A stretch of 64,000 nt of DNA from Colwellia sp. Arc7-D (GTDB lineage Bacteria; Pseudomonadota; Gammaproteobacteria; Enterobacterales; Alteromonadaceae), in assembly GCF_003061515.1 (NCBI RefSeq), contig NZ_CP028924.1:3410001-3474000 (forward strand), read 5' to 3'. The notes under the pieces are model-generated. The model ran no database searches, was not told the DNA's origin, and was given only the letters and a program-made list of their open reading frames with translations. Below, piece by piece: positions 56,415-64,000 of this stretch. Position numbers and translations under genes: made by a program. Each line of letters starts with the position of its first letter. Positions within the stretch are counted from its first letter, which is position 1.

Positions 56415-58880
56415 TTAACGTAAGTAGCTATCATATGCTCGACCAATAATAACGGCATAATCACCACGCTTAATGTTATTAGCTGGTTCAAAGTAAGCAA
56501 CTACTGTTGGTGATAAGTCGTAAGGTCCTTGCTCAAGTGCAAAACGTACACCGATTAATGACATATCGATAGCAGCTTGTACATAACCTTTTAAGACAGG
56601 TGTTACAGAACTTGAGTCCATCACAGCAATGCGCTCACCGTTGTAATCAACCGTTATCTCACCAGAAAAGTTTAATGCTTGTGTTTCTAATCCTAGGCCT
56701 TGTACTAATGAGTAAGCTAATTCTTGTTTACTCACATTTTTTCGTGGAGCAAATTCACTACCATTAGATAACATAACTGGCCATTGGTTTTGTACTCTAT
56801 CTTTTAGCGCAGAGCCAAGCGTTGTTACTGCATCAACAAAAGGAGCGTATTGACTGCTTACATCAGTAAATGCTGTTTTTTGTTCATTCAATAAATCACG
56901 TTGCTGTCTAATCGACATACCCATCACTAAAAATTTAGCTAAATCTCTACGCTTTAAGTAAGCATCAGGGCGATAAACACGGTCATTTTTGCTATCAACT
57001 AAACGCTCACTTACAGCAAACTCTATCGCTTTTTCAGCTGGATGACCGGCAATATCGTTCAAGCCTTCATAGCCACCAGAGGTCAGGATTGAAATTTCAC
57101 CGCTAACATACTCAGGAATCCCTGGGCCATTGGATGCGCCTGTAGGGTCTGCTTGTACACCTGAAAGTGAGGTTATACCGAAGGCAGATAATTTCCACTC
57201 GCCAGCTTGTGCAGGAGCAGAAACTCGCATGGTGCTGCTTAGTACTGGTGTGGTTAAGTTACCAAAATAAACGGTGCCATCAGGCGCTTCTAATTTAAGT
57301 TTAACTAGATTGGCAAGCGTTTCAGAAGAGGCACTGATCCAAGCAGCATCTTCAGCAACGTTAAATACATAAACATCAGGTTCGCCTACTGGTGTAAATA
57401 ACACTTCAAATGCTTCAGGTGCAGTATCATCGATAATAATAGCATTAGCATTAAATTCGGTAAGGTTATTTACCGTAGCACTATTTTGCTCGTCATAACC
57501 TAATGCTCCAGCTACTGCGGCATAAGCATTTACATGGCCTGCACCCACTTCCCAAGATTCATAACCTGGCATGTTGGTGGCAGTTTCTTTAATAATTTGT
57601 TTGATTTGTAAAGGTGTTAAGTTCGGGTTTGCTTCTAGCATAAGTGCAATGATGCCAGCAACATGAGGTGTTGCCATAGAAGTACCAGAAATCATGGTGT
57701 AGAAAGGTAAGTATTCATTCTCGATAACACCAACATCCGCCTCACCGCCATTAGAGGCTAGGTTCGTTTTAGCACGGGTCGAAATAATATCTACACCCGG
57801 AGCAACAATAGTTACTTCGTTTATATAAGTCCAAGATGAACCGTCAGGCATAGTAAAATCACCTGTTTCACCACGTTTTCCGCGTGATGAAAAATCGATC
57901 AAGTCACCGGCTTTAGTACCTGCACCAACGGACATACCCCATGGAATTTGTGCATAAGGATTATGTGTGTCTTCGCCTGCACCACTGTTACCAGCAGCAA
58001 ATACTGAAATCATACCTAATTTGTGAGCTTTATAAGACGCTAATGAAATAGGACCTGCGGGTTCATATTTACCACTTGAGCCCCAAGAGTTACTCATAAC
58101 ACGAATAGGAGAATTAAAATCCCAAACATTGCTAATTGCATAGTCATAACCACCCAACGCATCTAAAATAGAAAGGCCAGCACCAGAACCGTAACCAACT
58201 ATATCGGCACCGGTAGCAGCACCTTTGTATTTACCGTCAGAGTGTGAACCCCAACCACCAACAGTCCCCGCAACATGCGTTCCGTGACCTACATTTAAAT
58301 CGGTATTGAGCTGGCCTTCAATCCACATACCATCAACACCCGTTAATGAAATAGCTTGTGCATGAGTAACGCCCTGTACGTTTTCAACCACTTTAGTGCC
58401 ATATTCTAAGTCATCTAACGTTGCATCAATGCCTGAATCGTTAACAATAACTGTAACGCCCTTACCAGTAAATTTAATACCATTATTAGCGGCAAAACTG
58501 TCTGATTGTAACTTTTCCACGCCCGTTATTTCACGTGCTTCTGCGTTAAAATACTCAAGTGTACGGTTTGCAAAAACTGAACGAACACCTGGCATAGCAG
58601 CTAATTGATTAATTTGAGCGGGACTTGCCATCACACCAATAATAGGTAATGATTGAAATTGAACGCCTTGCGCTAAACCTATGTTTAGTAAGTTTTGTAA
58701 CTGCGATGTGGTTAGTGCATCGAGTTGGTCATAAGACACGACTACCATTGCACTGTCAGTGGCTGTCATATTTTTTAATTGTTGTTCTAATTGAGAGCCA
58801 ATAACTGCCGCAGCTGTTGCGTTTAGACTGATACCTGCGATTGACATGGTTAATGCCATATTTTTAATTAGTGTTTTCAT
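56415..58880 (-). CDS. Secreted S8 (subtilisin) peptidase with SLH-like tail, paralogue 2
   Basis: The start at 58880 (MKTLIKNMALTM) gives a signal peptide ending near NATA and about 821 residues. The triad is intact: Asp in IVNDSGIDA (near 145), His in GHGTHVAG (near 200) and Ser in ISGTSMATPHVAG (near 397). It aligns along its length with the subtilase at 47162-49621. This includes the EITGVEKLQSDSF-like linker, VGEPDVYVF, and a C-terminal SLH-like tail with YRPDAYLKRRDLAKFL, FTDVSSQYAPFVDAV and FAPRKNVSKQELAYSL. The two genes bracket the signalling operon. It is followed by its own terminator. Confidence 0.92.
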   Translation of the reverse strand: MKTLIKNMALTMSIAGISLNATAAAVIGSQLEQQLKNMTATDSAMVVVSYDQLDALTTSQLQNLLNIGLAQGVQFQSLPIIGVMASPAQINQLAAMPGVRSVFANRTLEYFNAEAREITGVEKLQSDSFAANNGIKFTGKGVTVIVNDSGIDATLDDLEYGTKVVENVQGVTHAQAISLTGVDGMWIEGQLNTDLNVGHGTHVAGTVGGWGSHSDGKYKGAATGADIVGYGSGAGLSILDALGGYDYAISNVWDFNSPIRVMSNSWGSSGKYEPAGPISLASYKAHKLGMISVFAAGNSGAGEDTHNPYAQIPWGMSVGAGTKAGDLIDFSSRGKRGETGDFTMPDGSSWTYINEVTIVAPGVDIISTRAKTNLASNGGEADVGVIENEYLPFYTMISGTSMATPHVAGIIALMLEANPNLTPLQIKQIIKETATNMPGYESWEVGAGHVNAYAAVAGALGYDEQNSATVNNLTEFNANAIIIDDTAPEAFEVLFTPVGEPDVYVFNVAEDAAWISASSETLANLVKLKLEAPDGTVYFGNLTTPVLSSTMRVSAPAQAGEWKLSAFGITSLSGVQADPTGASNGPGIPEYVSGEISILTSGGYEGLNDIAGHPAEKAIEFAVSERLVDSKNDRVYRPDAYLKRRDLAKFLVMGMSIRQQRDLLNEQKTAFTDVSSQYAPFVDAVTTLGSALKDRVQNQWPVMLSNGSEFAPRKNVSKQELAYSLVQGLGLETQALNFSGEITVDYNGERIAVMDSSSVTPVLKGYVQAAIDMSLIGVRFALEQGPYDLSPTVVAYFEPANNIKRGDYAVIIGRAYDSYLR

Positions 58881-58954
58881 CTTTTGTATCCACCCATCTC
58901 TGAAAGTATATTTTATGAACACCTTCATTTAACGCGATTTCAACATGGCTTACT

Positions 58955-58993
58955 ATGAGGATCAGTCCCTAGTGAATACAGGGGAAAACCCCT
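58955..58993 (-). promoter_or_regulatory. 39-bp shared element upstream of subtilase 2
   Basis: On the minus strand this reads AGGGGTTTTCCCCT, eight bases, CTAGGGACTGATCCTCAT. It aligns without gaps to the element upstream of subtilase 1. It ends 74 bases before the ATG. It includes a near-palindrome, AGGGGTTTTCCCCT. Confidence 0.6.
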
Positions 58994-59135
58994 AGAGCTA
59001 ACTTATTTTGTCTAAATTATCCGTGAATAATAGAAACTGACTTTCATTTTAAAAAGTTAATAAAGTAAAAGATAAAATACCACTCGCTTAACATTGCCTT
59101 TCATATAAATATACACGGCTAATGCATGAAATTAA

Positions 59136-59287
59136 TTCAGCTGTTAAATGAATTTATCTCGTTTGCCGATAGTCAAAAATGCCCCTAAGATGAACTTGTT
59201 TTTGGATCTCCCCCGATTCTACAAAACGTACTTTACATAGTTAATTTTGTTTCATTTCAAGGACATCTTATGATGTCCTTTTTTTTA
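59136..59287 (+). repeat. Intergenic ~150-bp repeat, copy B (possible small-RNA gene)
   Basis: This is the same sequence as copy A at 46087-46238 and in the same orientation. It ends in AAGGACATC-TTAT-GATGTCCTT followed by a T tract (59259-59287). Here it lies between the divergent subtilase 2 and LysR genes, where no upstream plus-strand gene needs a terminator. That favours an independent small transcript. Confidence 0.8.
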
Positions 59288-59448
59288 CCCTTTGATTAAT
59301 GACAATATTTTGGTGCAAGCACACTATTATGGTGCACTCAAAAGCATCATTTAGACTCATAAATACAATAAAACCTTTATATACAACAACTTAAAAATCG
59401 GCTTGAGTTTTGCAGTTAAGCTTTGTCTTCATAAATAAAATGTAAACT

Positions 59449-60327
59449 ATGCCTATCCAAACTCCTATACGGGGCCTACGCTCATTTTGCGTAGCCTCAA
59501 AATGTTTAAGCTTTAAACATGCAGCATCACAATTATTTTTAACACCCTCAGCCGTTAGCCATCAAATAAAACAACTTGAAACACAATTAGGTATCGTTTT
59601 GTTCAATCGAGGTACCCGAACTATCGAGCTTACCAGTGCAGGAAAGCAATTTTACCAATCGATTCAACCGATCATTACCCAATTAGAATCGACCATAACT
59701 GAATTCACCCAAAAGCAACAAAATCAAACTATTGTCATTAGTTTGCCTGAATTTTTTGCAAGTGAATTATTTATTCCTCGTCTCTCACAATGGTCTGAAA
59801 ACAACCCTACGATTAATTTACAACTTGAAACAGTTAAATCAGGTAGTGAGCCATCACAGTCAGCAGATTTATCAATCGTACTTGCTAATGGCAAACCCAA
59901 TGCGAAAATAGTCGAAGAGTTATTCCCTATTCGATATGCCCCTGCATGTAATAAAAGGCTGTATAAAAAATTAAAGAACACTGGCTTTGCCGCCTTAAAA
60001 ACTACACCGTTAATTTTACATAGATCTCGCCCTTGGTCTTGGCACCAATGGGCTGATAAAAATAGCATTGATGATTTCGATCCTAAGCAGATCATTCAGT
60101 TTGATAGTATGTTTGGTGTTGCAAGAGCGGCACAACAAGGCATGGGCATAGCACTCGTGCCTTTGCCAATGAGTAAAGCTTGGTTCAGCGAACAACTATT
60201 GGTAAAATTATTTGACGAAGAATTAAATACCAATGATAAATATTATCTTATTCAACATGAAAATATGGATAACCATGCTGAATTAACGTTATTTGCAAAA
60301 TGGGTAAAAGAAAGCTTTTCAATTTAA
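59449..60327 (+). CDS. LysR-family transcriptional regulator
   Basis: The 292-residue protein has an N-terminal winged helix-turn-helix (about 8-66: LRSFCVASKCLSFKHAASQLFLTPSAVSHQIKQLE, then FNRGTRTIELTSAGKQF). The C-terminal effector domain follows from about residue 92. The N-terminus is of the GcvA-like group. The effector is unknown. It is divergent from subtilase 2, but the gap of 568 bases contains repeat B, so regulation of the subtilase is only a possibility. A 12-bp hairpin follows at 60353. Confidence 0.92.
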   Translation: MPIQTPIRGLRSFCVASKCLSFKHAASQLFLTPSAVSHQIKQLETQLGIVLFNRGTRTIELTSAGKQFYQSIQPIITQLESTITEFTQKQQNQTIVISLPEFFASELFIPRLSQWSENNPTINLQLETVKSGSEPSQSADLSIVLANGKPNAKIVEELFPIRYAPACNKRLYKKLKNTGFAALKTTPLILHRSRPWSWHQWADKNSIDDFDPKQIIQFDSMFGVARAAQQGMGIALVPLPMSKAWFSEQLLVKLFDEELNTNDKYYLIQHENMDNHAELTLFAKWVKESFSI

Positions 60328-60352
60328 CATTTACGCCCATCACCAAAGTAGT

Positions 60353-60388
60353 GTCAATAAGGTTTGTTTTTTGTACAACCTTATTGAC
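60353..60388 (+). terminator. Hairpin after the LysR gene
   Basis: The perfect 12-bp stem GTCAATAAGGTT / AACCTTATTGAC has a 12-base loop, 25 bases after the stop. There is no T tract after the stem. Confidence 0.55.
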
Positions 60389-60488
60389 TCACTCATCATC
60401 CATGCCCCCTCCCTGTTCATTACCTCAATTAATTTTTATTTTTTATCGGAACAATGAATTCAACTTGTAATTTTAAACTATTGAAGTA

Positions 60489-60578
60489 CAAGTGAATTAT
60501 ATTCACTTGATAGATGTATTCTAATCGTTTGTCAGTAAGGGAACAGATCTTTATATTTATGCTGTATCAACTTGATAC
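60489..60578. promoter_or_regulatory. Palindrome-rich promoter of the small secreted protein gene
   Basis: Two perfect dyads are present: CAAGTGAAT-TAT-ATTCACTTG at 60489-60509 and GTATCAA-C-TTGATAC at 60564-60578. An ACTTGTA / TACAAGT pair overlaps just upstream. The second lies 23 bases before the ATG at 60602 and is placed to act as an operator. The binding protein is unknown. Confidence 0.5.
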
Positions 60579-60601
60579 GCAACTAATATAGAGAAAGCAC
60601 A

Positions 60602-61117
60602 ATGAAAAAGACTATTTTAACAAACGCACTATTAGCCACTTTATTATTAAGCACTAGCCATTCAACTTTAGCCAGCGACTCGATATTTCAAGTTGCGATT
60701 GTTAAAGGTGCTATAGGCACTACAGACTTAGCACAAGGTAAAGTAGAGTCAGGAATAAAGAAGTTAACTGCTAGTGAAAAAAGCCAAGACTTTTATGCCA
60801 ATAAAATGAATTTATGTGTGGCTTACTTGCAATCAGATTTTACACATAGCAATAAGTCAGAATCAGCCTGTACTGAAGCTATTTCTAGCTTAGAGTCAGT
60901 AAAACGCCAAAGCAATAAAGTGCGCTATTTAACTGCATTAAACTACAGTAACCGTGGTGTAGCTCGATATAGAAAAAATCAATTAGATGCGGCATTAACC
61001 GACTTCGAACTTGCTGTTAAAATTGATAACAACGAAATTACAGTAAGTAACTTACGAAAAATTAAACAACTTTTACCACTTGAGCAAGTTGAGTCTGCAA
61101 CAGAGTTATCTGATTAA
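60602..61117 (+). CDS. Small exported TPR-like protein
   Basis: The 171-residue protein has a signal peptide ending near TLASD. The mature part is helical, with a TPR-like pair near residues 100-140 (ALNYSNRGVARYRKNQLDAALTDFELAVKIDN). It has two Cys (LCVAYL and ESACTEA) that could pair. AGAAAG stands before the ATG. The function is unknown. A possible 30-residue peptide gene follows 30 bases downstream. Confidence 0.75.
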   Translation: MKKTILTNALLATLLLSTSHSTLASDSIFQVAIVKGAIGTTDLAQGKVESGIKKLTASEKSQDFYANKMNLCVAYLQSDFTHSNKSESACTEAISSLESVKRQSNKVRYLTALNYSNRGVARYRKNQLDAALTDFELAVKIDNNEITVSNLRKIKQLLPLEQVESATELSD

Positions 61118-61147
61118 TACTCACACTTCAAATACTAGGAGTTTTAC

Positions 61148-61240
61148 ATGATTGTTAATATAACAAGCACAATCAACGAAACCATAAACTTTTTAATTGA
61201 AATAAAACATATCTCAATTAGTCAGTGGGACGTTGAATAA
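61148..61240 (+). CDS. Possible 30-residue peptide
   Basis: A short frame (MIVNITSTINETINFLIEIK...) has a strong ribosome-binding site, AGGAG, exactly six bases before its ATG. This is better than many real genes here. It ends seven bases before a 14-bp perfect inverted repeat (61247-61301). No homologue is known to me. It may be chance; the ribosome-binding site and position after 60602-61117 are the only support. Confidence 0.35.
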   Translation: MIVNITSTINETINFLIEIKHISISQWDVE

Positions 61241-61246
61241 CACAAA

Positions 61247-61301
61247 GACATTATTCATTATGATAGCTTCTATACGTATCAGCAGTTTAATGAATAATGT
61301 C
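61247..61301. repeat. 14-bp perfect inverted repeat with 27-base loop
   Basis: GACATTATTCATTA pairs with TAATGAATAATGTC. It follows the possible small peptide gene and could close that transcript, although no T tract follows. The remaining ~240 bases to glsA hold nothing I recognise. Confidence 0.7.
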
Positions 61302-61543
61302 ACCCTTTCATTAACAACGCAGCTAAGTAAAATTCACAATTGATAGCTTAGCTGACGTTGATAGCGCTAGAAAGACAGTAAAAACCTCACCTTGGCAAGA
61401 CAAGTAAATAATATAAAGAGTAATTCATATCTCCGCCTAAAAAATCAAAGCTGACAAAGCATTGGGTATTCAACGCTTTTTGTGCATAATGAACACCCTT
61501 CAGGTTTATTTTCAAGTTTCTCAAGGCTCAACAAGTCCGCTAT

Positions 61544-62476
61544 ATGATAAAAGACATTTCTAATTTACAGGTAAAATTACAAACCTTAATCGCTGGCCAA
61601 AAAGGCTTTTATACTCAGGGAAAAGTCGCTGATTACATTCCTGCCTTGGCAGAAGTAAGTGCCAAAAAAATGGGGGTTTGTGTCACCACTATTGATGGAA
61701 AAACGGCGGGCGCAGGTGACTATCAAGAACCTTTTTCGATACAAAGTATCTCGAAGGTATTCGGTTTGGTGATGGCAATGAAACGTATTGGCGATGACTT
61801 ATGGACACGCGTGAATATGGAGCCCTCAGGCCAGCCCTTTAATTCTATTATTCAATTAGAATGGGAAAAAGGTATTCCTAGAAATCCAGTAATAAACGCC
61901 GGCGCATTATTAGTTGCTGATGTTCTAACAAGCCATTTCTCTGCAAGTAAATTAGCATTTTTAAGTTTTATGCGAAAATTAGCACATGACGACACCGTGT
62001 TTATCGACAATCATGTTTATCAATCTGAATTGGCGCATGGCAATAGAAACGCGGCATTGGCTTATTTGATGAAAAGTTTTGGTAATATTCAGGCTGAAAT
62101 ACCCGATTTATTAAGTCATTACTTTACCCAATGTTCGGTGGCCATGAGCTGTGAGCAACTAGCGACTAGCTTGCTTTTTCTAGCAAACAAAGGCGTTGAT
62201 CCGCTAACTAATAAAGTTATTTGCAGCCCAAGAGATGCTCATCGTGTTAACGCTATATTATCAACCAGCGGTATGTACGATCAATCGGGTCAGTTTGCTT
62301 TCTCTATCGGTTTGCCAGCTAAAAGTGGTGTCGGTGGCGGGGTTATTGCCGTAGTACCTAACTATGGCGTTATTTGTACTTGGAGCCCGCCTTTAAACTC
62401 TTTTGGTAACTCGGTTATAGGCACAAACTTAGTGGCGAGTTTAGCCCAAGAGTTAGGTTTGTCTATTTACCATTAA
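61544..62476 (+). CDS. glsA: Glutaminase GlsA
   Basis: This serine-dependent enzyme hydrolyses glutamine to glutamate and ammonia in the cytoplasm. The 310-residue length is standard for bacterial glutaminase. The catalytic Ser-x-x-Lys is at Ser68 to Lys71 (SIQSISKVFG). Other family motifs are NSIIQLEWEKGIPRNPVINAGALLV, GNRNAALAYLMKSFGNI, CSVAMSCEQLATSL, and MYDQSGQFAFSIGLPAKSGVGGGVIAVVP near the C-terminus. Its 3' end overlaps the convergent hydrolase gene by 14 bases. It is a single-gene unit. Confidence 0.96.
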   Translation: MIKDISNLQVKLQTLIAGQKGFYTQGKVADYIPALAEVSAKKMGVCVTTIDGKTAGAGDYQEPFSIQSISKVFGLVMAMKRIGDDLWTRVNMEPSGQPFNSIIQLEWEKGIPRNPVINAGALLVADVLTSHFSASKLAFLSFMRKLAHDDTVFIDNHVYQSELAHGNRNAALAYLMKSFGNIQAEIPDLLSHYFTQCSVAMSCEQLATSLLFLANKGVDPLTNKVICSPRDAHRVNAILSTSGMYDQSGQFAFSIGLPAKSGVGGGVIAVVPNYGVICTWSPPLNSFGNSVIGTNLVASLAQELGLSIYH

Positions 62477-63109
62477 TTGGCGTATTTATATTGTTTAGCC
62501 ATGATTCAATCACTAACTCAGCAAGTTTTTGTGAATAGTACTGGTAAGCCGTTGGATGATAGTTATCCGACAACTTATTCATAAAACCATGTAAAAAATC
62601 ACTTTTATCTATAGTAATCGTTGGCTTTTCCTGCAACTGCAAAGCCAATTCCTCAACCGAAAAGTGTGATTCTTTGCTAGGAAAAATTAATCTCATGGGG
62701 ATTTTAGGTGTTAATTGGGTCATATGCCGAATTTGACTACTATAAAAACAATAAGCACCAAAGCAATGCTCAATATTACTTTGAGAGCATAATTGCCAAA
62801 CAGCACTCCCCCAACACTAAAACCTATCAATATTTTAGGACCAGAAATAGCTGAAACTTGCTGTTCAAGCACATTTACATAACCGTCCAAGTTAACATGT
62901 TGAATAAAATACTGATAAGCCTCTTGTTCACAAAGAAATTTGCTCATGTCATGTTGATAAGGGCCAATTAGGTGATATTTTACATTTAGTGAGTGATTTT
63001 CGTCGAATAACCTTTCAATATTCGCGGTAACCTGTCGACATAAATGGTTGAATTCTTCGGTAACGCCAAAAATATCGGCGACAAAAATTATATTCAACAC
63101 TCTCTCCAA
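62463..63109 (-). pseudogene. Dienelactone-hydrolase-like alpha/beta hydrolase, frameshifted
   Basis: Two adjoining frames make one protein of about 215 residues. The first starts near 63109 (TTG; GTG at 63100 is also possible) with IIFVADIFGVTEEFNHLCRQ. It runs to the nucleophile elbow ILIGFSVGG (Ser). Out of frame it continues as SAVWQLCSQSNIEHCFGAYCFYSSQIRHM, TPKIPMRLIFPSKESHFSV and the His region SDFLHGFMN, ending at 62463. The shift falls in the five-C run 62808-62812; a sixth C restores the frame. The second frame alone would give an artificial 86-residue protein. The substrate is unknown. Pseudogene or sequence error. Confidence 0.8.
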
Positions 63110-63255
63110 TAAGTTCTGGTATTAATTTAGCTAAATATTTACATGTTATTTTGCAATTTGAAAGCTCAAATGGGCTCAGCACTAGAAATAGCAGACGCTA
63201 CCCGTTAGAATCTAATGCATAGAAATTTTAATCATCAGCTACGAGACGAATTCAG

Positions 63256-63984
63256 ATGGGCAGAGCATACCAAAACCGTAAATTATCAATGGCTAAAACT
63301 GCAGGCCAAAAAACTAAAGTTTATTCAAAATACGGCAAAGAAATCTACGTATTAGCGAAAAATGGTGGTGTAGACCCCGATGGTAACCTTTCTTTGCGTC
63401 GCACTATTGAAAAAGCGAAAAAAGATCAAGTGCCTACTCACGTTATTGAAAAAGCATTAGAAAAAGCTACAGGTGTTGGCGGCGAAGATTATGTTGAATC
63501 ACGCTACGAGGGCTTTGGTCCGGGCAATTGTATGGTAATTATTGATTGTTTAACCGATAACGGTAACCGAACTATTAAAGATGTTCGTCAATGTTTTACC
63601 AAAACTTATTCGAAAATTGGTTCATCAGGCACAGTTTCTCACATGTTTGATCATCAAGCTGTTTTCGCTTTTAAAGGTGAAGATGACGAAGTTATATTAG
63701 AAAATTTAATGATGGCAGATATCGACGTTACAGATGTCGAGCTTGAAGACGGCATTATTACTGTTTATGCACCGCATACTGAGTTTTTTAAACTAAAAAC
63801 TGAGTTTGCAGAAAACATGGCTGATGTTGAACTTGAAGTAGAAGAAATTACCTGGGTACCTCAAACTTATACTGAAATTTCTGGTGAAGATGACTTAGCT
63901 AATTTCGAAAAATTCATCAACATGCTTGAAGATTGTGATGACGTACAAAATATTTATCACAATGCTGAGCTTCCAGAAGAATAA
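63256..63984 (+). CDS. YebC/PmpR family protein (YeeN-like paralogue)
   Basis: The 242-residue protein has the three-domain YebC layout: a basic N-terminus ([31 protein letters not shown]), [27 protein letters not shown], then [26 protein letters not shown] near residue 90 and [15 protein letters not shown] near residue 125. The N-terminus differs from canonical YebC (MAGHSKW...) and belongs to the second subgroup common in Vibrio, Shewanella and relatives. Members have been described as DNA-binding regulators and, more recently, as factors that relieve ribosome stalling. The protein ends 16 bases before the window edge. Confidence 0.93.
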   Translation: MGRAYQNRKLSMAKTAGQKTKVYSKYGKEIYVLAKNGGVDPDGNLSLRRTIEKAKKDQVPTHVIEKALEKATGVGGEDYVESRYEGFGPGNCMVIIDCLTDNGNRTIKDVRQCFTKTYSKIGSSGTVSHMFDHQAVFAFKGEDDEVILENLMMADIDVTDVELEDGIITVYAPHTEFFKLKTEFAENMADVELEVEEITWVPQTYTEISGEDDLANFEKFINMLEDCDDVQNIYHNAELPEE

Positions 63985-64000
63985 GCACAACATAAATAAC

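Noticed and set aside
62463..62723. Independent 86-residue protein gene
   Set aside because: It is the C-terminal half of the frameshifted hydrolase; upstream sequence in the same frame continues the homologous protein.

Overview
The window is AT-rich chromosomal DNA of a marine gammaproteobacterium. The best fit is the order Alteromonadales, probably Colwelliaceae (Colwellia or Thalassotalea type). Evidence for this is the trmB-yggL / mutY-yggX neighbourhood, the narK - kinase/phosphatase - nirB - nirD cluster, several secreted S8 peptidases, a PEP-CTERM protein, and the overall protein character. This placement is inferred from the sequence alone. No prophage, insertion sequence, CRISPR array or rRNA was seen.

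Layout. 1-5.5 kb is housekeeping: the 3' end of a sortilin/BNR-repeat protein, a small membrane protein, trmB and yggL on the minus strand, mutY and yggX on the plus strand, then a tRNA-Phe/tRNA-Thr unit with a stable-RNA type promoter. 5.6-13.7 kb holds a periplasmic solute-binding protein, an RMD1/YagE (DUF155) protein, htpX, an AsmA-family protein, a DUF4197 protein and a YHYH lipoprotein overlapping a small Cys-rich secreted protein. 13.9-27.1 kb is a complete nitrate/nitrite assimilation cluster. Nitrate reductase nasA and its flavoprotein partner lie on the minus strand; narK, a PP2C-phosphatase/Ser-Thr-kinase fusion, nirB, nirD and an outer-membrane porin lie on the plus strand. Three of its transcription units carry sigma-54 (GG-N10-GC) promoters, each with an NtrC-type dyad about 95 or 116 bp upstream. 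This is the clearest regulatory logic in the window.

28-30.2 kb is a lipoprotein with a recent internal 480-bp duplication. 30.6-46 kb reads as a catabolic module for alkyl sulfates or long-chain alcohols: alkylsulfatase (frameshifted in this sequence), GMC alcohol dehydrogenase, DUF1329 and DUF1302 envelope proteins, an AraC regulator, Ycf48-like and RND/MMPL export proteins, aldehyde dehydrogenase and acyl-CoA ligase.

46-59.3 kb is the most unusual part. Two paralogous secreted subtilases with SLH-like tails flank a five-gene signalling operon: secreted protein, FHA-GAF protein, membrane Ser/Thr kinase with TPRs, soluble histidine kinase and NarL-type response regulator. Both subtilase genes are preceded by the same 39-bp element. 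The whole block lies between two same-orientation copies of a ~150-bp intergenic repeat that ends in a Rho-independent terminator, possibly a duplicated small-RNA gene.

59.4-64 kb holds a LysR regulator, a small secreted helical-repeat protein with a palindromic promoter, a possible 30-residue peptide, glutaminase glsA, a frameshifted dienelactone-hydrolase-like gene and a YebC-family protein. Two genes are broken at a five-C run where six would restore the frame, so base-calling error must be excluded before calling them pseudogenes.
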